Source: Negativicutes bacterium (GTDB taxonomy: Bacteria; Bacillota; Negativicutes; Anaeromusales; Anaeromusaceae). From it: a stretch of 56,041 nt of DNA. Below, one piece after another: positions 9,344 to 17,500 of this stretch; the stretch's first letter is position 1, and each line of letters opens with the position of its first letter. The notes under the pieces were generated by a model. That model saw nothing but the letters and a program-made list of their open reading frames with translations. It did no database searches and was not told the origin of the DNA. The stretch spans positions 1 through 56,041 of the forward strand of contig SAAJ01000019.1 of the NCBI GenBank assembly GCA_009929485.1, in the 5' to 3' direction. Made by a program: the position numbers and the translations under genes.

Positions 9344-10105
9344 TCAGAACGCTCCAAAGGCTTTCACTTCTACGCCAGCGGCATCTAAGGCTTTCCGTAT
9401 GGCCTGAATCATCGCAACCGCCCCCGGCGTATCGCCATGGACGCAAACCGTTTGCGCCGTAATGGGCACCGTCTGACCATCAAGACTCCGCACCTTGCCT
9501 TCGCTCACCATCTGCAGCACCCGCTGCGCCACTTGCTGCGGGTCATGAATAACTGAGCCCTCCTGTTTGCGCGGCACCAGCGTCCCTTGCGCCGTATAGG
9601 CGCGGTCCGCAAAGGCTTCTTCCACATACGGAACGCCTTCGGCCTTTGCCGCTTCCACCATCAGGGAATTCCCCAGGCACAGCATGTACAAGGCAGGATC
9701 TACCGCTTTGATGGCTTTGGCAATGGCCGTCGCCAGAGCTAAATCCTTAGCCGCCGCATTATACAAGGCGCCATGAACCTTTACGTGCTGCAGCTTTAGC
9801 CCCTCCGCCCGGCAAATCGCTTCCAACGAACCAATCTGGTACAGCACGTCGGCGTAAACTTCTTCCGGCGAGAGAGCCATCAAACGCCGCCCAAAGCCGA
9901 CCAAATCGGGAAAGGACGGATGCGCGCCAATCGCCACGCCGTGTTTTTTCGCCAGCCGCACCGTTTTTAGCATATTCGCCGGGTCAGAGGCGTGAAAACC
10001 GCACGCCACATTGATCGAAGTCACATACGGCATGGCTTCTTCATCATAGCCAAGCTTATAGGTCCCAAAACTTTCCCCCATATCGCAATTCAAATCCATT
10101 TTCAT
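9344..10105 (-). CDS. 5-oxoprolinase subunit A (LamB/YcsF family)
   Basis: Subunit of 253 residues of the ATP-dependent 5-oxoprolinase PxpABC, which opens 5-oxo-L-proline to L-glutamate in the cytoplasm. The family hallmarks are present: MDLNCDMGESFG at the N terminus, ACGFHASDP, GAHPSFPD, HVKVHGALYN, and CVHGDTPGAV near the C terminus. They give a polysaccharide-deacetylase-like barrel with conserved Asp and His residues. The start is at 10105, ten bases behind AGGAAGG; an ATG at 10114 would overlap the pxpC stop by ATGA but has its Shine-Dalgarno too close. Upstream in-frame codons overlap pxpC and are not used. Confidence 0.92.
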   Translation of the reverse strand: MKMDLNCDMGESFGTYKLGYDEEAMPYVTSINVACGFHASDPANMLKTVRLAKKHGVAIGAHPSFPDLVGFGRRLMALSPEEVYADVLYQIGSLEAICRAEGLKLQHVKVHGALYNAAAKDLALATAIAKAIKAVDPALYMLCLGNSLMVEAAKAEGVPYVEEAFADRAYTAQGTLVPRKQEGSVIHDPQQVAQRVLQMVSEGKVRSLDGQTVPITAQTVCVHGDTPGAVAMIQAIRKALDAAGVEVKAFGAF

Positions 10106-10110
10106 TGTCT

Positions 10111-11130
10111 TCATCCTTCCTGCACTTGCACCTGATAGGTCACGCCAGCCACGACGATGCGAAACTGACGTCCTGTTGAACGTTCTTCCTCTTCCGCCAG
10201 CCACGCCGCAGCAGACTGCTCTAAGGAGCGCAGCTGACGCAACGCCGCCACCGCTTCTGCGTCGCTGCACTGTACAAAGCGCACCCGATCTCCCGGCTTG
10301 GACTGAGCAAGCTTGCCCAGATCCGCTCCAATGACCGCGCCAATTTTCGTATAGCCACCGGTCGTCTGCCGGTCTGCCATCATGACAATCGGCTGTCCAT
10401 GCCCCGGCACCTGAATCGCGCCTAGACATAAGGCATCCGAAATAATATCCGCTTTTCCCACATGTTCAATAACAGGTCCTTCCAAGCGGTATCCCATGCG
10501 ATCCGCCTCGGAAGAAATCTCATAGTCTGCAGAAAACAAGGCAGCCACGCCCTGCTTGGTAAAGGCTTCCGCCTGCGGCCCCAATAGCACGCGCACTAAG
10601 GGACGCTCTTCTTGAATAGGACTGTACGTTGCTGGCAAAAAGAGCGGCTTTTTAAGACTCCTGTCGCAAGCTCCTAAAGGCAAGACGTCTCCTGTTTTTA
10701 AAGCGCGTCCGTTTAAGCCCCCTATCGTGCCTCGGGTATAGGTGGAACGGCTTCCCAAAATTACCGGCACCTCAACCCCGCCTTGTACGGCCAGATACGT
10801 CCGGCAGCCCTGCTCCGCGTAACCAAAAGACAGCTCACTGCCGGCAGGAGCGAAAAACCGGCTCCAATTGGACTGCGTCTTTCCATCAAGCGAAATCGGC
10901 ATAGCCGCCCCGGTTACCGCAACCCAGCAGGCCTGGCGAAAGAAAAAGCTCCCCCCCAACAGCGTCATTTCCAAAACAGCAGCCCCTGGTTCATTACCCA
11001 ACAAACGATTAGCCATTTTACAAGCATACTCATCCATCGCACCGGCAACCGGCATGCCATACGCTTGATACCCGTTACGCCCCAAATCCTGAACCGTCGT
11101 AAAAAGACCTGGTTCTTTTACCTCAAGCAC
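10111..11130 (-). CDS. 5-oxoprolinase subunit C (KipA, biotin-dependent carboxylase-like fold)
   Basis: Subunit of 339 residues of PxpABC, homologous to B. subtilis KipA and to the C-terminal half of allophanate hydrolase-type proteins. Typical motifs are GLFTTVQDLGR at the N terminus, DEYACKMANRLLGN, VLEMTLLGG, RTYLAVQGG, SRSTYTRG and the long SDALCLGAIQVPGHGQPIVM segment. The GTG at 11130 is placed eight bases after GGGAGG; an earlier GTG at 11139 overlaps that site. The gene overlaps the end of pxpB by eight bases, so translation is coupled and 1:1 subunit synthesis is likely. Confidence 0.92.
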   Translation of the reverse strand: MLEVKEPGLFTTVQDLGRNGYQAYGMPVAGAMDEYACKMANRLLGNEPGAAVLEMTLLGGSFFFRQACWVAVTGAAMPISLDGKTQSNWSRFFAPAGSELSFGYAEQGCRTYLAVQGGVEVPVILGSRSTYTRGTIGGLNGRALKTGDVLPLGACDRSLKKPLFLPATYSPIQEERPLVRVLLGPQAEAFTKQGVAALFSADYEISSEADRMGYRLEGPVIEHVGKADIISDALCLGAIQVPGHGQPIVMMADRQTTGGYTKIGAVIGADLGKLAQSKPGDRVRFVQCSDAEAVAALRQLRSLEQSAAAWLAEEEERSTGRQFRIVVAGVTYQVQVQEG

Positions 11131-11872
11131 GGCTAACACCTCCCAAGCTTACGCGATCTCGCCGTACCTCATAGCGCCCTGCCGCCACCGTTTCAGCCAG
11201 TTCTTCATATTCCGCACGTGAAATAGCTTGAAACTGCAAATAGACTCCCGCCTCTAATAAAAACGGCGTCTTTGCTGCAGGATCGAAAGCTTTTACCGGC
11301 GTTCTGCCGATCAATTGCCAGCCTCCCGGCGTTTCCAATGGATAAAATCCAGTCTGGCTTCCCGCAATCCCCACCGAGCCGGCGGGAATACGGGTGCGTG
11401 GTTTCGTCAGCCGCGGCGTAGCGATACGCTCGTCCATTCCTCCTAAATAAGGAAATCCCGGCGTAAAACCAAGCATATATACCAAATAAGGTTTTGAAGT
11501 ATGTATTTTTACCACCTCTGCTTCGCTCAACCCATTATGAGAGGCGACAAAGGATAAATCCGGTCCAAATTCCTCGTCATAACATACTGGAATATAGATT
11601 CGCTCGGCTTCATGGACGACTGCCGCCTCGGCGGTTTCCCGCAAACACTGTTCCACTTTAACCGTCAAGGCGGCCCGAGATATCTGCAGCGGATCAAAAT
11701 ACACCAGCAAAGACCGATAGGTAGGCACCACTTCTTGGATCACTTCCGGATACTCGTTCACTAATTTTTTAGCTAAACCGTGCACCCGCGCGTTAACAGC
11801 CGGATTAATTTCTTGACCAAATTCAATGACAAGCCCGCGTTCGCTCGCCGCCCGCATTTTTACGCCATCCAT
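11123..11872 (-). CDS. 5-oxoprolinase subunit B (KipI family)
   Basis: Subunit of 249 residues of PxpABC, first gene of the operon and homologous to KipI, which in B. subtilis also inhibits the sporulation kinase KinA. Motifs: GLVIEFGQEI at the N terminus, the central HTSKPYLVYMLGFTPGFPYLGG and the C-terminal RIPAGSVGIAGSQTGFYP with TPGGWQLIGRTP. These regions form the cyclophilin-like domain that pairs with PxpC. The ATG at 11872 lies eight bases after GGAG; the earlier GTG at 11881 overlaps the ribosome site. Order pxpB-pxpC-pxpA-DUF1445-NRAMP with short gaps or overlaps suggests one transcript. Confidence 0.92.
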   Translation of the reverse strand: MDGVKMRAASERGLVIEFGQEINPAVNARVHGLAKKLVNEYPEVIQEVVPTYRSLLVYFDPLQISRAALTVKVEQCLRETAEAAVVHEAERIYIPVCYDEEFGPDLSFVASHNGLSEAEVVKIHTSKPYLVYMLGFTPGFPYLGGMDERIATPRLTKPRTRIPAGSVGIAGSQTGFYPLETPGGWQLIGRTPVKAFDPAAKTPFLLEAGVYLQFQAISRAEYEELAETVAAGRYEVRRDRVSLGGVSRA

Positions 11873-12001
11873 CCTTTTCACTCCTGCCTTTTAGGGAAAT
11901 TCATCGATTTTTCAAACATATCTGTCACTATTTCGAACTCAACCACCAGAATCCTCTTTAGGTTGTCAAAAAACCGACATATTTTACGTAAAAAAATAAA
12001 A

Positions 12002-12038
12002 AAGCCCGCCGAACTATGATTTCACAGTCAGCAGGCTT
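12002..12038 (-). terminator. Intrinsic terminator inside the 5-oxoproline operon leader
   Basis: On the minus strand the arms AAGCCTGCTGA (12038-12028) and TCGGCGGGCTT (12012-12002) form a stem, followed at once by a TTTTTTATTTTTTT-like run (12003-11988). There is no minus-strand gene upstream, because dinB is divergent, so the structure sits in the 5' leader of pxpB, about 130 bases before its start. It could be a transcription attenuator, a riboswitch expression platform, or the end of a short RNA. Confidence 0.6.
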
Positions 12039-12047
12039 CATTGCCTT

Positions 12048-12104
12048 ATTATAGACTTTTCCTTATTTAGATTTATTATAGCAAAGACTAACGTATTTTG
12101 GCAA
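12048..12104 (-). promoter_or_regulatory. Promoter(s) of the 5-oxoproline operon
   Basis: Minus strand: TTGCCA (12104-12099), 18 bases, then a perfect TATAAT (12080-12075); a second perfect TATAAT lies at 12053-12048. Transcripts from either would run through the leader terminator at 12038-12002 before reaching pxpB. The region is shared with the divergent dinB promoter. Confidence 0.55.
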
Positions 12105-12112
12105 GCCCTCCC

Positions 12113-12141
12113 TTGCCTTAGACCTCGCAACACGCTATGAT
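12113..12141 (+). promoter_or_regulatory. Promoter of dinB, predicted leaderless start
   Basis: TTGCCT (12113-12118) and TATGAT (12136-12141) are spaced by 17 bases. The -10 box ends only six bases before the dinB ATG, so transcription would begin at or next to the start codon and no Shine-Dalgarno sequence is present. No obvious LexA box (CGAAC...GTTC) was seen. Confidence 0.5.
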
Positions 12142-12147
12142 AAAAGC

Positions 12148-13329
12148 ATGAAACGATGGATTGCCCATGTAGACATGGACGCTTTTTTTGCCGCTGTAGA
12201 ACAGCGGGATCAGCCGGAATTAAAAGGACAGGCAGTCATTATCGGCGGTCTGAGCGAGCGCGGCGTAGTATCCACCGCCTCGTATGAAGCCCGCCTTTTC
12301 GGCGTACGCTCGGCCATGCCTATGGTCGAAGCCAGACGCCGCTGCCCGCAGGGCGTCTTTCTCCCTTGCAACCATCGCCACTACGCCGCTGTCTCGCGAG
12401 ATATCCGGCGCATCATGAATGACTTTTCTCCGCTGGTGGAACCATTGTCATTAGATGAAGCGTTTTTGGACCTCACCGGCATGGAATGGCTGCACTCGGA
12501 CATCACCGAACTGCCGCGACACTTAATGAAGCGAATCTACGAGGAAGTAGGGCTTACCGCCTCCGCTGGCTTAGCGCCCAATAAATTTCTCGCTAAGATC
12601 GCTTCGGATCTCAAAAAGCCCCACGGCTATGTCATCGTACGCCACGGCGAAGAAGCGTCGTTCCTAGCGCCGCTGCCCATTCGCCGACTTTGGGGCATCG
12701 GCCCCAAAAGCGCCGCCAAGCTGACACAACTGGGCATTGAAAAAATCGGCCAGCTTGCCACGCTGCCTCTGGCAGCGCTGCAAACCGCCTTTGGCCATAC
12801 AACAGGCAGCTGGCTTCACGAACTGGCTTTGGGCCACGATAACCGGCCAGTAGAACCTGACTTGGAAGCCCACTCCATCGGTAATGAAAACACCTTCGAC
12901 CAGGACTTACAGAGTAGAGAAGAAAAGCTGGAAGCGCTGCGGCAGCTGGCGCAGAAAGTAGGCCAGCGCCTACGGTCCCGCAAACTCGGCGGCCGCACCA
13001 TTACGCTCAAGGTCCGCTTCGCTTCCTTCACTACCATCACCCGCAGTCATACGTACCAGCAGCCGCTGGCCTACGATGAAGACTTATTCCAGGCGGCCCA
13101 GGAATTGCTGCAAAAAGCGGCTTCGCCGGAAGGCGTGCGCTTGCTGGGTATTACTGCCGGCCAGTTAGAGCCCTTAACGCAGCAAGGTTCTCTTTTTATG
13201 GAAGAAGACCAGCGCAAAGAAGCGCTGTATCAAACTCTCGACACCCTGCGCGCGCGCTTCGGCGAGCAAGCCCTCTGCCGAGGCGCAAAGCCTAATGCAC
13301 GGAAAAGCACGAGGATTGAACAGGAGTAA
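12148..13329 (+). CDS. DNA polymerase IV (Y family)
   Basis: Error-prone translesion polymerase of 393 residues. Catalytic carboxylates are present: the HVDMDAFFAAVE motif (Asp9) and SLDEAFLD (Asp103, Glu104). A helix-hairpin-helix follows (LWGIGPKSAAKLTQLGI), then the little-finger domain. GSLF near residue 350 may be the beta-clamp binding segment. The last codons, ending in IEQE and the stop, are formed by the dispersed TTGAACAGGAG repeat, so the native C terminus has been altered by repeat insertion or spread. The start has no ribosome binding site and may be leaderless. It is divergent from the 5-oxoproline operon. Confidence 0.93.
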   Translation: MKRWIAHVDMDAFFAAVEQRDQPELKGQAVIIGGLSERGVVSTASYEARLFGVRSAMPMVEARRRCPQGVFLPCNHRHYAAVSRDIRRIMNDFSPLVEPLSLDEAFLDLTGMEWLHSDITELPRHLMKRIYEEVGLTASAGLAPNKFLAKIASDLKKPHGYVIVRHGEEASFLAPLPIRRLWGIGPKSAAKLTQLGIEKIGQLATLPLAALQTAFGHTTGSWLHELALGHDNRPVEPDLEAHSIGNENTFDQDLQSREEKLEALRQLAQKVGQRLRSRKLGGRTITLKVRFASFTTITRSHTYQQPLAYDEDLFQAAQELLQKAASPEGVRLLGITAGQLEPLTQQGSLFMEEDQRKEALYQTLDTLRARFGEQALCRGAKPNARKSTRIEQE

Positions 13330-13461
13330 AAGGAGTAAAGTGAGGGTACGACTGAGGGTATGATTTTTTGAACCCGAAGAGATTGCCGCGTCACTATGTT
13401 CCTCGCAACGACGCAACTCAGCGAACCTAACGCGTCATTGCGAGCGCGGCGAAGCAATCTC
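13316..13461 (+). repeat. Repeat cluster after dinB: purine-rich copy plus GAGATTGCCGCG palindrome
   Basis: A TTGAACAGGAG repeat (13316-13351) begins inside the last codons of dinB. It is followed by a palindromic element (13379-13461) with outer arms GAGATTG and CAATCTC and inner arms TCGCAACGAC and GTCATTGCGA. Neither encodes a protein; an apparent open frame through this stretch merges with the peptidase gene only by chance. Confidence 0.85.
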
Positions 13462-13542
13462 TCTGCTTACTCTGGCCCTTCCTCTGTTCCTCTGTGTAAT
13501 CGTAGCTTCTATACTTTCACAATAAATCTAGGAGGCATTACT

Positions 13543-14664
13543 ATGATTAACGAAGCACGTATGTTGGAAGAATTTTTTGAGCTGGTCCGCATGGACTGCC
13601 CCAGCGGTCAGGAAAAAGCCGTAGCGGAAGTGCTGCGCCGCAAACTGGAGTCTCTCGGCTGCACCGTCGCGGAAGACCAGGCGCAGCAGCATTTTGAGGG
13701 CAACTGCGGCAATTTGATCGCTACCTTGCCAGCTACCAAGGCCAGCGCACCTACCGTTCTTTTCACCTCGCACATGGACTGCGTTTCGCCTTGTCTTTCC
13801 ATTCAACCGCGCCTTGAAAACGGACGCATTACGTCCGCAGGCGATACGGTTCTGGGAGGCGACGACAAAGCAGGCATTACCGCTATTTTAGAAGGCCTGC
13901 GCGCTCTTAAAGAAAGCGGCAAGCCTCACGGGGCCGTGCAAATCGTTTTTACCGTCCATGAAGAAGGCGGTCTTAAAGGCTCCAAACACATGGACGCCGC
14001 GCTGCTCAAAGCCGATTTCGGCTACGCTTTGGACGCCGACGGCGCTCCTGGCGAAATTGTCACTATGGCCCCCGGCCAGGACAGCATCACTGCCATTGTG
14101 CATGGCAAAAAAGCGCATGCCGGCTTAGCCCCTGAAGAAGGCATTAACGCCATCCAGGCGGCAGGCAACGCCTTAGCAGCCCTTAAAATCGGCCGCATTG
14201 ATGAAGAAACCACGGCCAACGTCGGTTTGATCCAAGGCGGCACGGCTACTAATATCGTTCCGGATCATGTGGAGATTCACGCCGAAGCCCGCAGCCGCAA
14301 TCTGGCAAAGTTGGAGGCCCAAAGCCGGCATATGAAGGAAACTGTGGAGCGCGTCTGCCAAGAATATGGCGCTAGCGCCGAAGTCACCGTACAGCGTCAA
14401 TACGACAGCTTCAGCCTGGCTCCCGACAGCCCTGCTGTCAGCCTAGCCGTAGCCGCAGCACATCAGATAAACTTGCCTGTCCATATCACCGGCACCGGCG
14501 GCGGCAGCGACGCCAACCACTTCAACCGCAAAGGCGTGCCTACGGCGGTTCTGGGTGTGGGCATGAAAAAAGTCCATACCACGGAAGAATACATTGCCGA
14601 AAAAGATCTCTACGACAGCGCCCGCTTTGTTTTAGCCATTCTGGAACAAGCCTCACTCTCCTAA
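13543..14664 (+). CDS. M20 family zinc peptidase, PepT-like
   Basis: Cytoplasmic metallopeptidase of 373 residues similar to tripeptidase T and related M20 enzymes, which cleave N-terminal residues from tripeptides. The di-zinc site can be traced: TSHMD (His77, Asp79), GGDDKAG (Asp107/Asp108), HEEGG (Glu140 catalytic, Glu141), an Asp in LDADG, and the late His in GVGMKKVHTTEEY. A dimerisation lid domain lies between (HGKKAHAGLAPEEGINAI). The ATG at 13543 has AGGAGG at the right spacing; an upstream in-frame extension crosses repeat DNA and is rejected. It stands alone between repeats and a divergent function gene. Confidence 0.88.
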   Translation: MINEARMLEEFFELVRMDCPSGQEKAVAEVLRRKLESLGCTVAEDQAQQHFEGNCGNLIATLPATKASAPTVLFTSHMDCVSPCLSIQPRLENGRITSAGDTVLGGDDKAGITAILEGLRALKESGKPHGAVQIVFTVHEEGGLKGSKHMDAALLKADFGYALDADGAPGEIVTMAPGQDSITAIVHGKKAHAGLAPEEGINAIQAAGNALAALKIGRIDEETTANVGLIQGGTATNIVPDHVEIHAEARSRNLAKLEAQSRHMKETVERVCQEYGASAEVTVQRQYDSFSLAPDSPAVSLAVAAAHQINLPVHITGTGGGSDANHFNRKGVPTAVLGVGMKKVHTTEEYIAEKDLYDSARFVLAILEQASLS

Positions 14665-14722
14665 ACTATTTATGCCGTTGTTTATTGTTGTATGTTTGCT
14701 TGAATGAAAGGAGCCCGTCCTC

Positions 14723-15586
14723 ATGAATTTCCGTCTCTTTTTTTGCAGCTTGCTGCTGCTTTGTTTTGCCGCTTCCGCCTCTGCCGCCCCGGCAGACTCT
14801 GCCTCCAAAGCTAAGGCAAAGGACGCGAAAAAGGAAGGAGCTGCCGTGGCCGTCGAAGAGCCCTCACCGTTCTCCCAGCGTATTCAAAGCATCCTTGCTT
14901 CCTTAAAAACACCGCCGGAAAAACCGGAAAAAGAAGATAAAACCCCCATTTTCGGCCAAGCCCAAGTCCCTCCAGAACAGATTGTAGCTTATATTTTGCA
15001 GCGCAATCCCCAGCCCAAGCTCAATTGCACCGTAGCGGAGCTTGTGGGGTACTACTATGAAGAAGCCTCCCGTGAGGGAATTCGTCCGGATTTGGCGATT
15101 TCCCAAGCCATTTTGGAAACCGACTGTTTCCGTTATGGCGGCGACGTCGTACCGGAACAAAATAATTACGCCGGCATCGGCACTACCGGCGGCGGCGTCA
15201 AAGGCGCCTTCTTCGATTCGCCCCAAATCGGCGTCCGCGCCCAAATCCAGCATCTCTTAGGCTATGCTTCTTCCCGACAGCCGTCTTTGGCTATCGTAGA
15301 TCCTCGTTACGAGCTGTTAAAAGCGCATCCCGATAAGTTTGGCCGCTGTTCCAATTGGGAAGATCTAAACGGACGCTGGGCCGTTCCAGGTAAAAACTAC
15401 TCTCAGAATATCTTCCGCACCCTTAGCTATATTAAAACAGCGCCACCCCAGCCCACTGTACCCCAACCGCCGGTAACGGCCTGGCGTGCCACGGCGCCGC
15501 CTGTGGAAAAGCCTGGCAATCCTGCGCCGATTGCTCTTCCAGCCCCTGGCGTTACCGCCCAAGACGCCAACGCGGCTGCGGAGTAA
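14723..15586 (+). CDS. Secreted glucosaminidase-domain protein
   Basis: Exported protein of 287 residues with a signal peptide (CSLLLLCFAASASAA), an alanine/lysine-rich linker, and a glucosaminidase-like (lysozyme-fold) domain at about residues 95-235. Key stretches are YYYEEASREGIRPDLAISQA, an ILETDCF with the likely catalytic Glu, and NNYAGIGTTGGG. The C-terminal 50 residues are proline and alanine rich, as in cell-wall spanning tails. Two cysteines in the domain region could form a disulfide. It probably hydrolyses the peptidoglycan glycan backbone in the periplasm. GAAAGGAG precedes the ATG. A dispersed repeat follows 15 bases after the stop. Confidence 0.8.
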   Translation: MNFRLFFCSLLLLCFAASASAAPADSASKAKAKDAKKEGAAVAVEEPSPFSQRIQSILASLKTPPEKPEKEDKTPIFGQAQVPPEQIVAYILQRNPQPKLNCTVAELVGYYYEEASREGIRPDLAISQAILETDCFRYGGDVVPEQNNYAGIGTTGGGVKGAFFDSPQIGVRAQIQHLLGYASSRQPSLAIVDPRYELLKAHPDKFGRCSNWEDLNGRWAVPGKNYSQNIFRTLSYIKTAPPQPTVPQPPVTAWRATAPPVEKPGNPAPIALPAPGVTAQDANAAAE

Positions 15587-15601
15587 CGCAGGAACCATAG
15601 A

Positions 15602-15636
15602 CGAACAAGAGTAAAAGGAGTAGAGGGAGGGTACGA
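15602..15636 (+). repeat. Purine-rich intergenic repeat copy
   Basis: CGAACAAGAGT start, GAG-rich core and GGGTACGA end. It follows the stop codon of the glucosaminidase gene in the gene's direction and faces two opposite copies at 15797-15888 across a hairpin terminator. Confidence 0.8.
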
Positions 15637-15742
15637 CTGAGGGCTACGGCGGTAATGGTATTTGAGAATTTTAGCTGTCCGTTTTACGCAGAGACCTCTC
15701 AACACTTGAAAGTCTTGTAATTTTCAGCATTATTTCCAGAAT

Positions 15743-15780
15743 AAAAAGCAGTACGAGCAAATCGCTCGTACTGCTTTTTT
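15743..15780. terminator. Bidirectional terminator between convergent genes
   Basis: Perfect stem AAAAAGCAGTACGAGC / GCTCGTACTGCTTTTT with a five-base loop; the A run before and T run after the stem let it work on both strands. It separates the glucosaminidase gene (+) from the secreted unknown (-). Confidence 0.9.
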
Positions 15781-15796
15781 ATCGCTTCGGGAATAT

Positions 15797-15888
15797 TCGA
15801 ACCCTCCGATTACTCCCTCTACTCCTGTTTAAAAACCGGTTCCCCGGCCCTCATTCGTACCCTCATGTTCTCCGGTTCTCTTGTTCAA
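15797..15888 (-). repeat. Two purine-rich repeat copies on the minus strand
   Basis: Copies at 15797-15832 and 15855-15888 read TTAAACAGGAGTAGAG and TTGAACAAGAGAACC on the minus strand. They lie behind the stop codon of the secreted unknown gene and face the plus-strand copy at 15602. With the terminator they fill the 368-base gap 15587-15954; nothing else was seen there. Confidence 0.8.
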
Positions 15889-15954
15889 TCCTCGTACTCC
15901 GTGACCTTTATCCGAGCTCTCGCATAGTTCCGGTCATTCCTGTTCGTTTTTTGC

Positions 15955-16485
15955 TTATTTTCCAGTCAGCTTCTCGCTGAAGGCTTGCGCAAAAGAGGCG
16001 ATAACGGCTGTAAGTTCTTTTTTAGAACTAATGCTTTCCACCAAAGCCGCTACGGTCCGGCCGGTTTGGGGATCATTCATCGTGAATTCTACAGTCTCCC
16101 GTCCTTTTTCGTCACGCCCCAGTTCCGTATACATAGCCAGCTCGCTCTGCTCGCCGACTGCTTTGATGAACTGCCGGTAGCTCTCGTCAGGATTGGTTTC
16201 GTGAAGCTTCATCAAATCAACGCCGCTCTTTTTCTGATGCGCCGCCAGCACTTGATTCACGTTTAAAAGGGTAACCGTCTTCGGCTGAAAGTTCTTCCAA
16301 AAAATCTCCGCCCCTTCGGCTTCGCCGACATAAGACAAGGTGGATGCTATTTTGGGATCATTCACATATACTACCTTAACTTTGGAAAAATCAAATTCCT
16401 TATCAAACCAGGCCGACGGCGCCGCACCTGCCACAGGCAGGGACAGCAGCAAAAAAAGCGCTATCAGGCAAAAAAACCGTTTCAT
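15955..16485 (-). CDS. Secreted protein of unknown function
   Basis: Exported protein of 176 residues with a signal peptide (LIALFLLLSLPVAGAAPSA). The mature part begins WFDKEFDFSKVKVVYV and contains alternating strands and helices but no motif I recognise; there is no cysteine in the mature part. The pattern FDFSKVKxVxV recurs in small periplasmic proteins of Negativicutes that I know only as hypothetical. AGGAGGAAGG precedes the ATG. The gene is not in an obvious operon; the ABC exporter genes upstream on the same strand begin about 90 bases away and could be co-transcribed. Confidence 0.65.
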   Translation of the reverse strand: MKRFFCLIALFLLLSLPVAGAAPSAWFDKEFDFSKVKVVYVNDPKIASTLSYVGEAEGAEIFWKNFQPKTVTLLNVNQVLAAHQKKSGVDLMKLHETNPDESYRQFIKAVGEQSELAMYTELGRDEKGRETVEFTMNDPQTGRTVAALVESISSKKELTAVIASFAQAFSEKLTGK

Positions 16486-16577
16486 TCCCTTCCTCCTCAG
16501 TTTTTTAGAGTTTCCGGTATGCCACCAGTCTTTCCATCATACCATCTGCCGCCGTTGAACGCCAGCCCGGCCTGATC

Positions 16578-17480
16578 TCAAAAACTCCCCACAGGGCTGA
16601 TGGCAATTTGCGCCGTCATATTCCAGCGCAAACGCTCATCCCAGCTTGCCGGCGCAATCGTCACCGTATAGGTAATATCGCCCCGTTTCTTCTCGCCGTA
16701 AGGACGGATAAACTTCACCCGCCCCTGCAGCTCCAGATCTGGAATGCCGTCAAAGGTAAGCGTCACTGGCGCTCCTTCCCGCACTTTGGCAATAGAAAGC
16801 TCCGTTAAATCGTCACTGCGCACTTCCCATTCGCTTTCATCGGCAATACGCACCAGCACCGTCCCGATATCGGCACGTTCCCCAAGACGCTTGTCCAGAT
16901 ACGACACCCGCCCAACCATCGGCGCACGCAGCTCGCTCTTGTCCAAAATCTCCTGACTCTCCCGCAGCGACTCCTGCTGAGTCCGCCATTCCTCCTTAGC
17001 CTGGGCCAACACCGTCAGGCTGCGTTCTAGCATCGTCTGCGCCTGATCCATCTGCTGTCTGGAAATGCCCCCGTTATCCGCCAATTGGCGCTGCCGGAAC
17101 CACTCTCTTCTGGCATCCGCCAGATTGACCTCAGCCTGTTCCACCGCTGCCGCCGCTTTGGCTGCAGCGGCGTCAACGCTCCGCACCCGCGCCTGGACGT
17201 CCTGGCGCACCAAGCGCAGCAAAGGCTGCCCTTGCCGCACCAATTCCCCCTCTTGCACAAAAATCTCGCCAATAGTGCCCTCCACCGGCATGACGATTTG
17301 CGCATAGCGCACCGGAAACACAATTCCTTCCGAAAGCACCCTGCCGTCATCTTTCACAGGCGGCAGCGCCTGCGGTTCCTGGCGGCCGCTCTGCCAATAC
17401 CACCAGCCGCCGCCAGCCGCCACGAGGAACAGTAAAAGCAGCAGCCCGTATTTTCTTTTTTTAAAGCCTGTAGCTTCCAT
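16578..17480 (-). CDS. Periplasmic adaptor (HlyD family) of an ABC exporter
   Basis: Adaptor of 300 residues with one N-terminal membrane anchor (YGLLLLLFLVAAGGGWWYW). It has the lipoyl half IVMPVEGTIGEIFVQEGELV, a coiled-coil hairpin (about residues 100-180, rich in Ala, Glu and Gln), the second half SELRAPMVGRVSYLDKRLGERAD and a beta barrel. It would bridge the FtsX-like permease and an outer-membrane channel, as in MacA-MacB or DevB-DevCA. It is the third gene of the operon ATPase-permease-adaptor, 20 bases behind the permease. The substrate is unknown. Confidence 0.87.
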   Translation of the reverse strand: MEATGFKKRKYGLLLLLFLVAAGGGWWYWQSGRQEPQALPPVKDDGRVLSEGIVFPVRYAQIVMPVEGTIGEIFVQEGELVRQGQPLLRLVRQDVQARVRSVDAAAAKAAAAVEQAEVNLADARREWFRQRQLADNGGISRQQMDQAQTMLERSLTVLAQAKEEWRTQQESLRESQEILDKSELRAPMVGRVSYLDKRLGERADIGTVLVRIADESEWEVRSDDLTELSIAKVREGAPVTLTFDGIPDLELQGRVKFIRPYGEKKRGDITYTVTIAPASWDERLRWNMTAQIAISPVGSF

Positions 17481-17500
17481 ACAGCATCCCCCGCTTATCG

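Noticed and set aside
10106..10429. Longer N terminus for pxpA
   Set aside because: It overlaps pxpC by over 300 bases, has no family similarity, and the MDLNCDMGES start is conserved.
13396..13542. Longer N terminus for the PepT-like peptidase
   Set aside because: The extension is translated repeat DNA; a perfect AGGAGG precedes the ATG at 13543.
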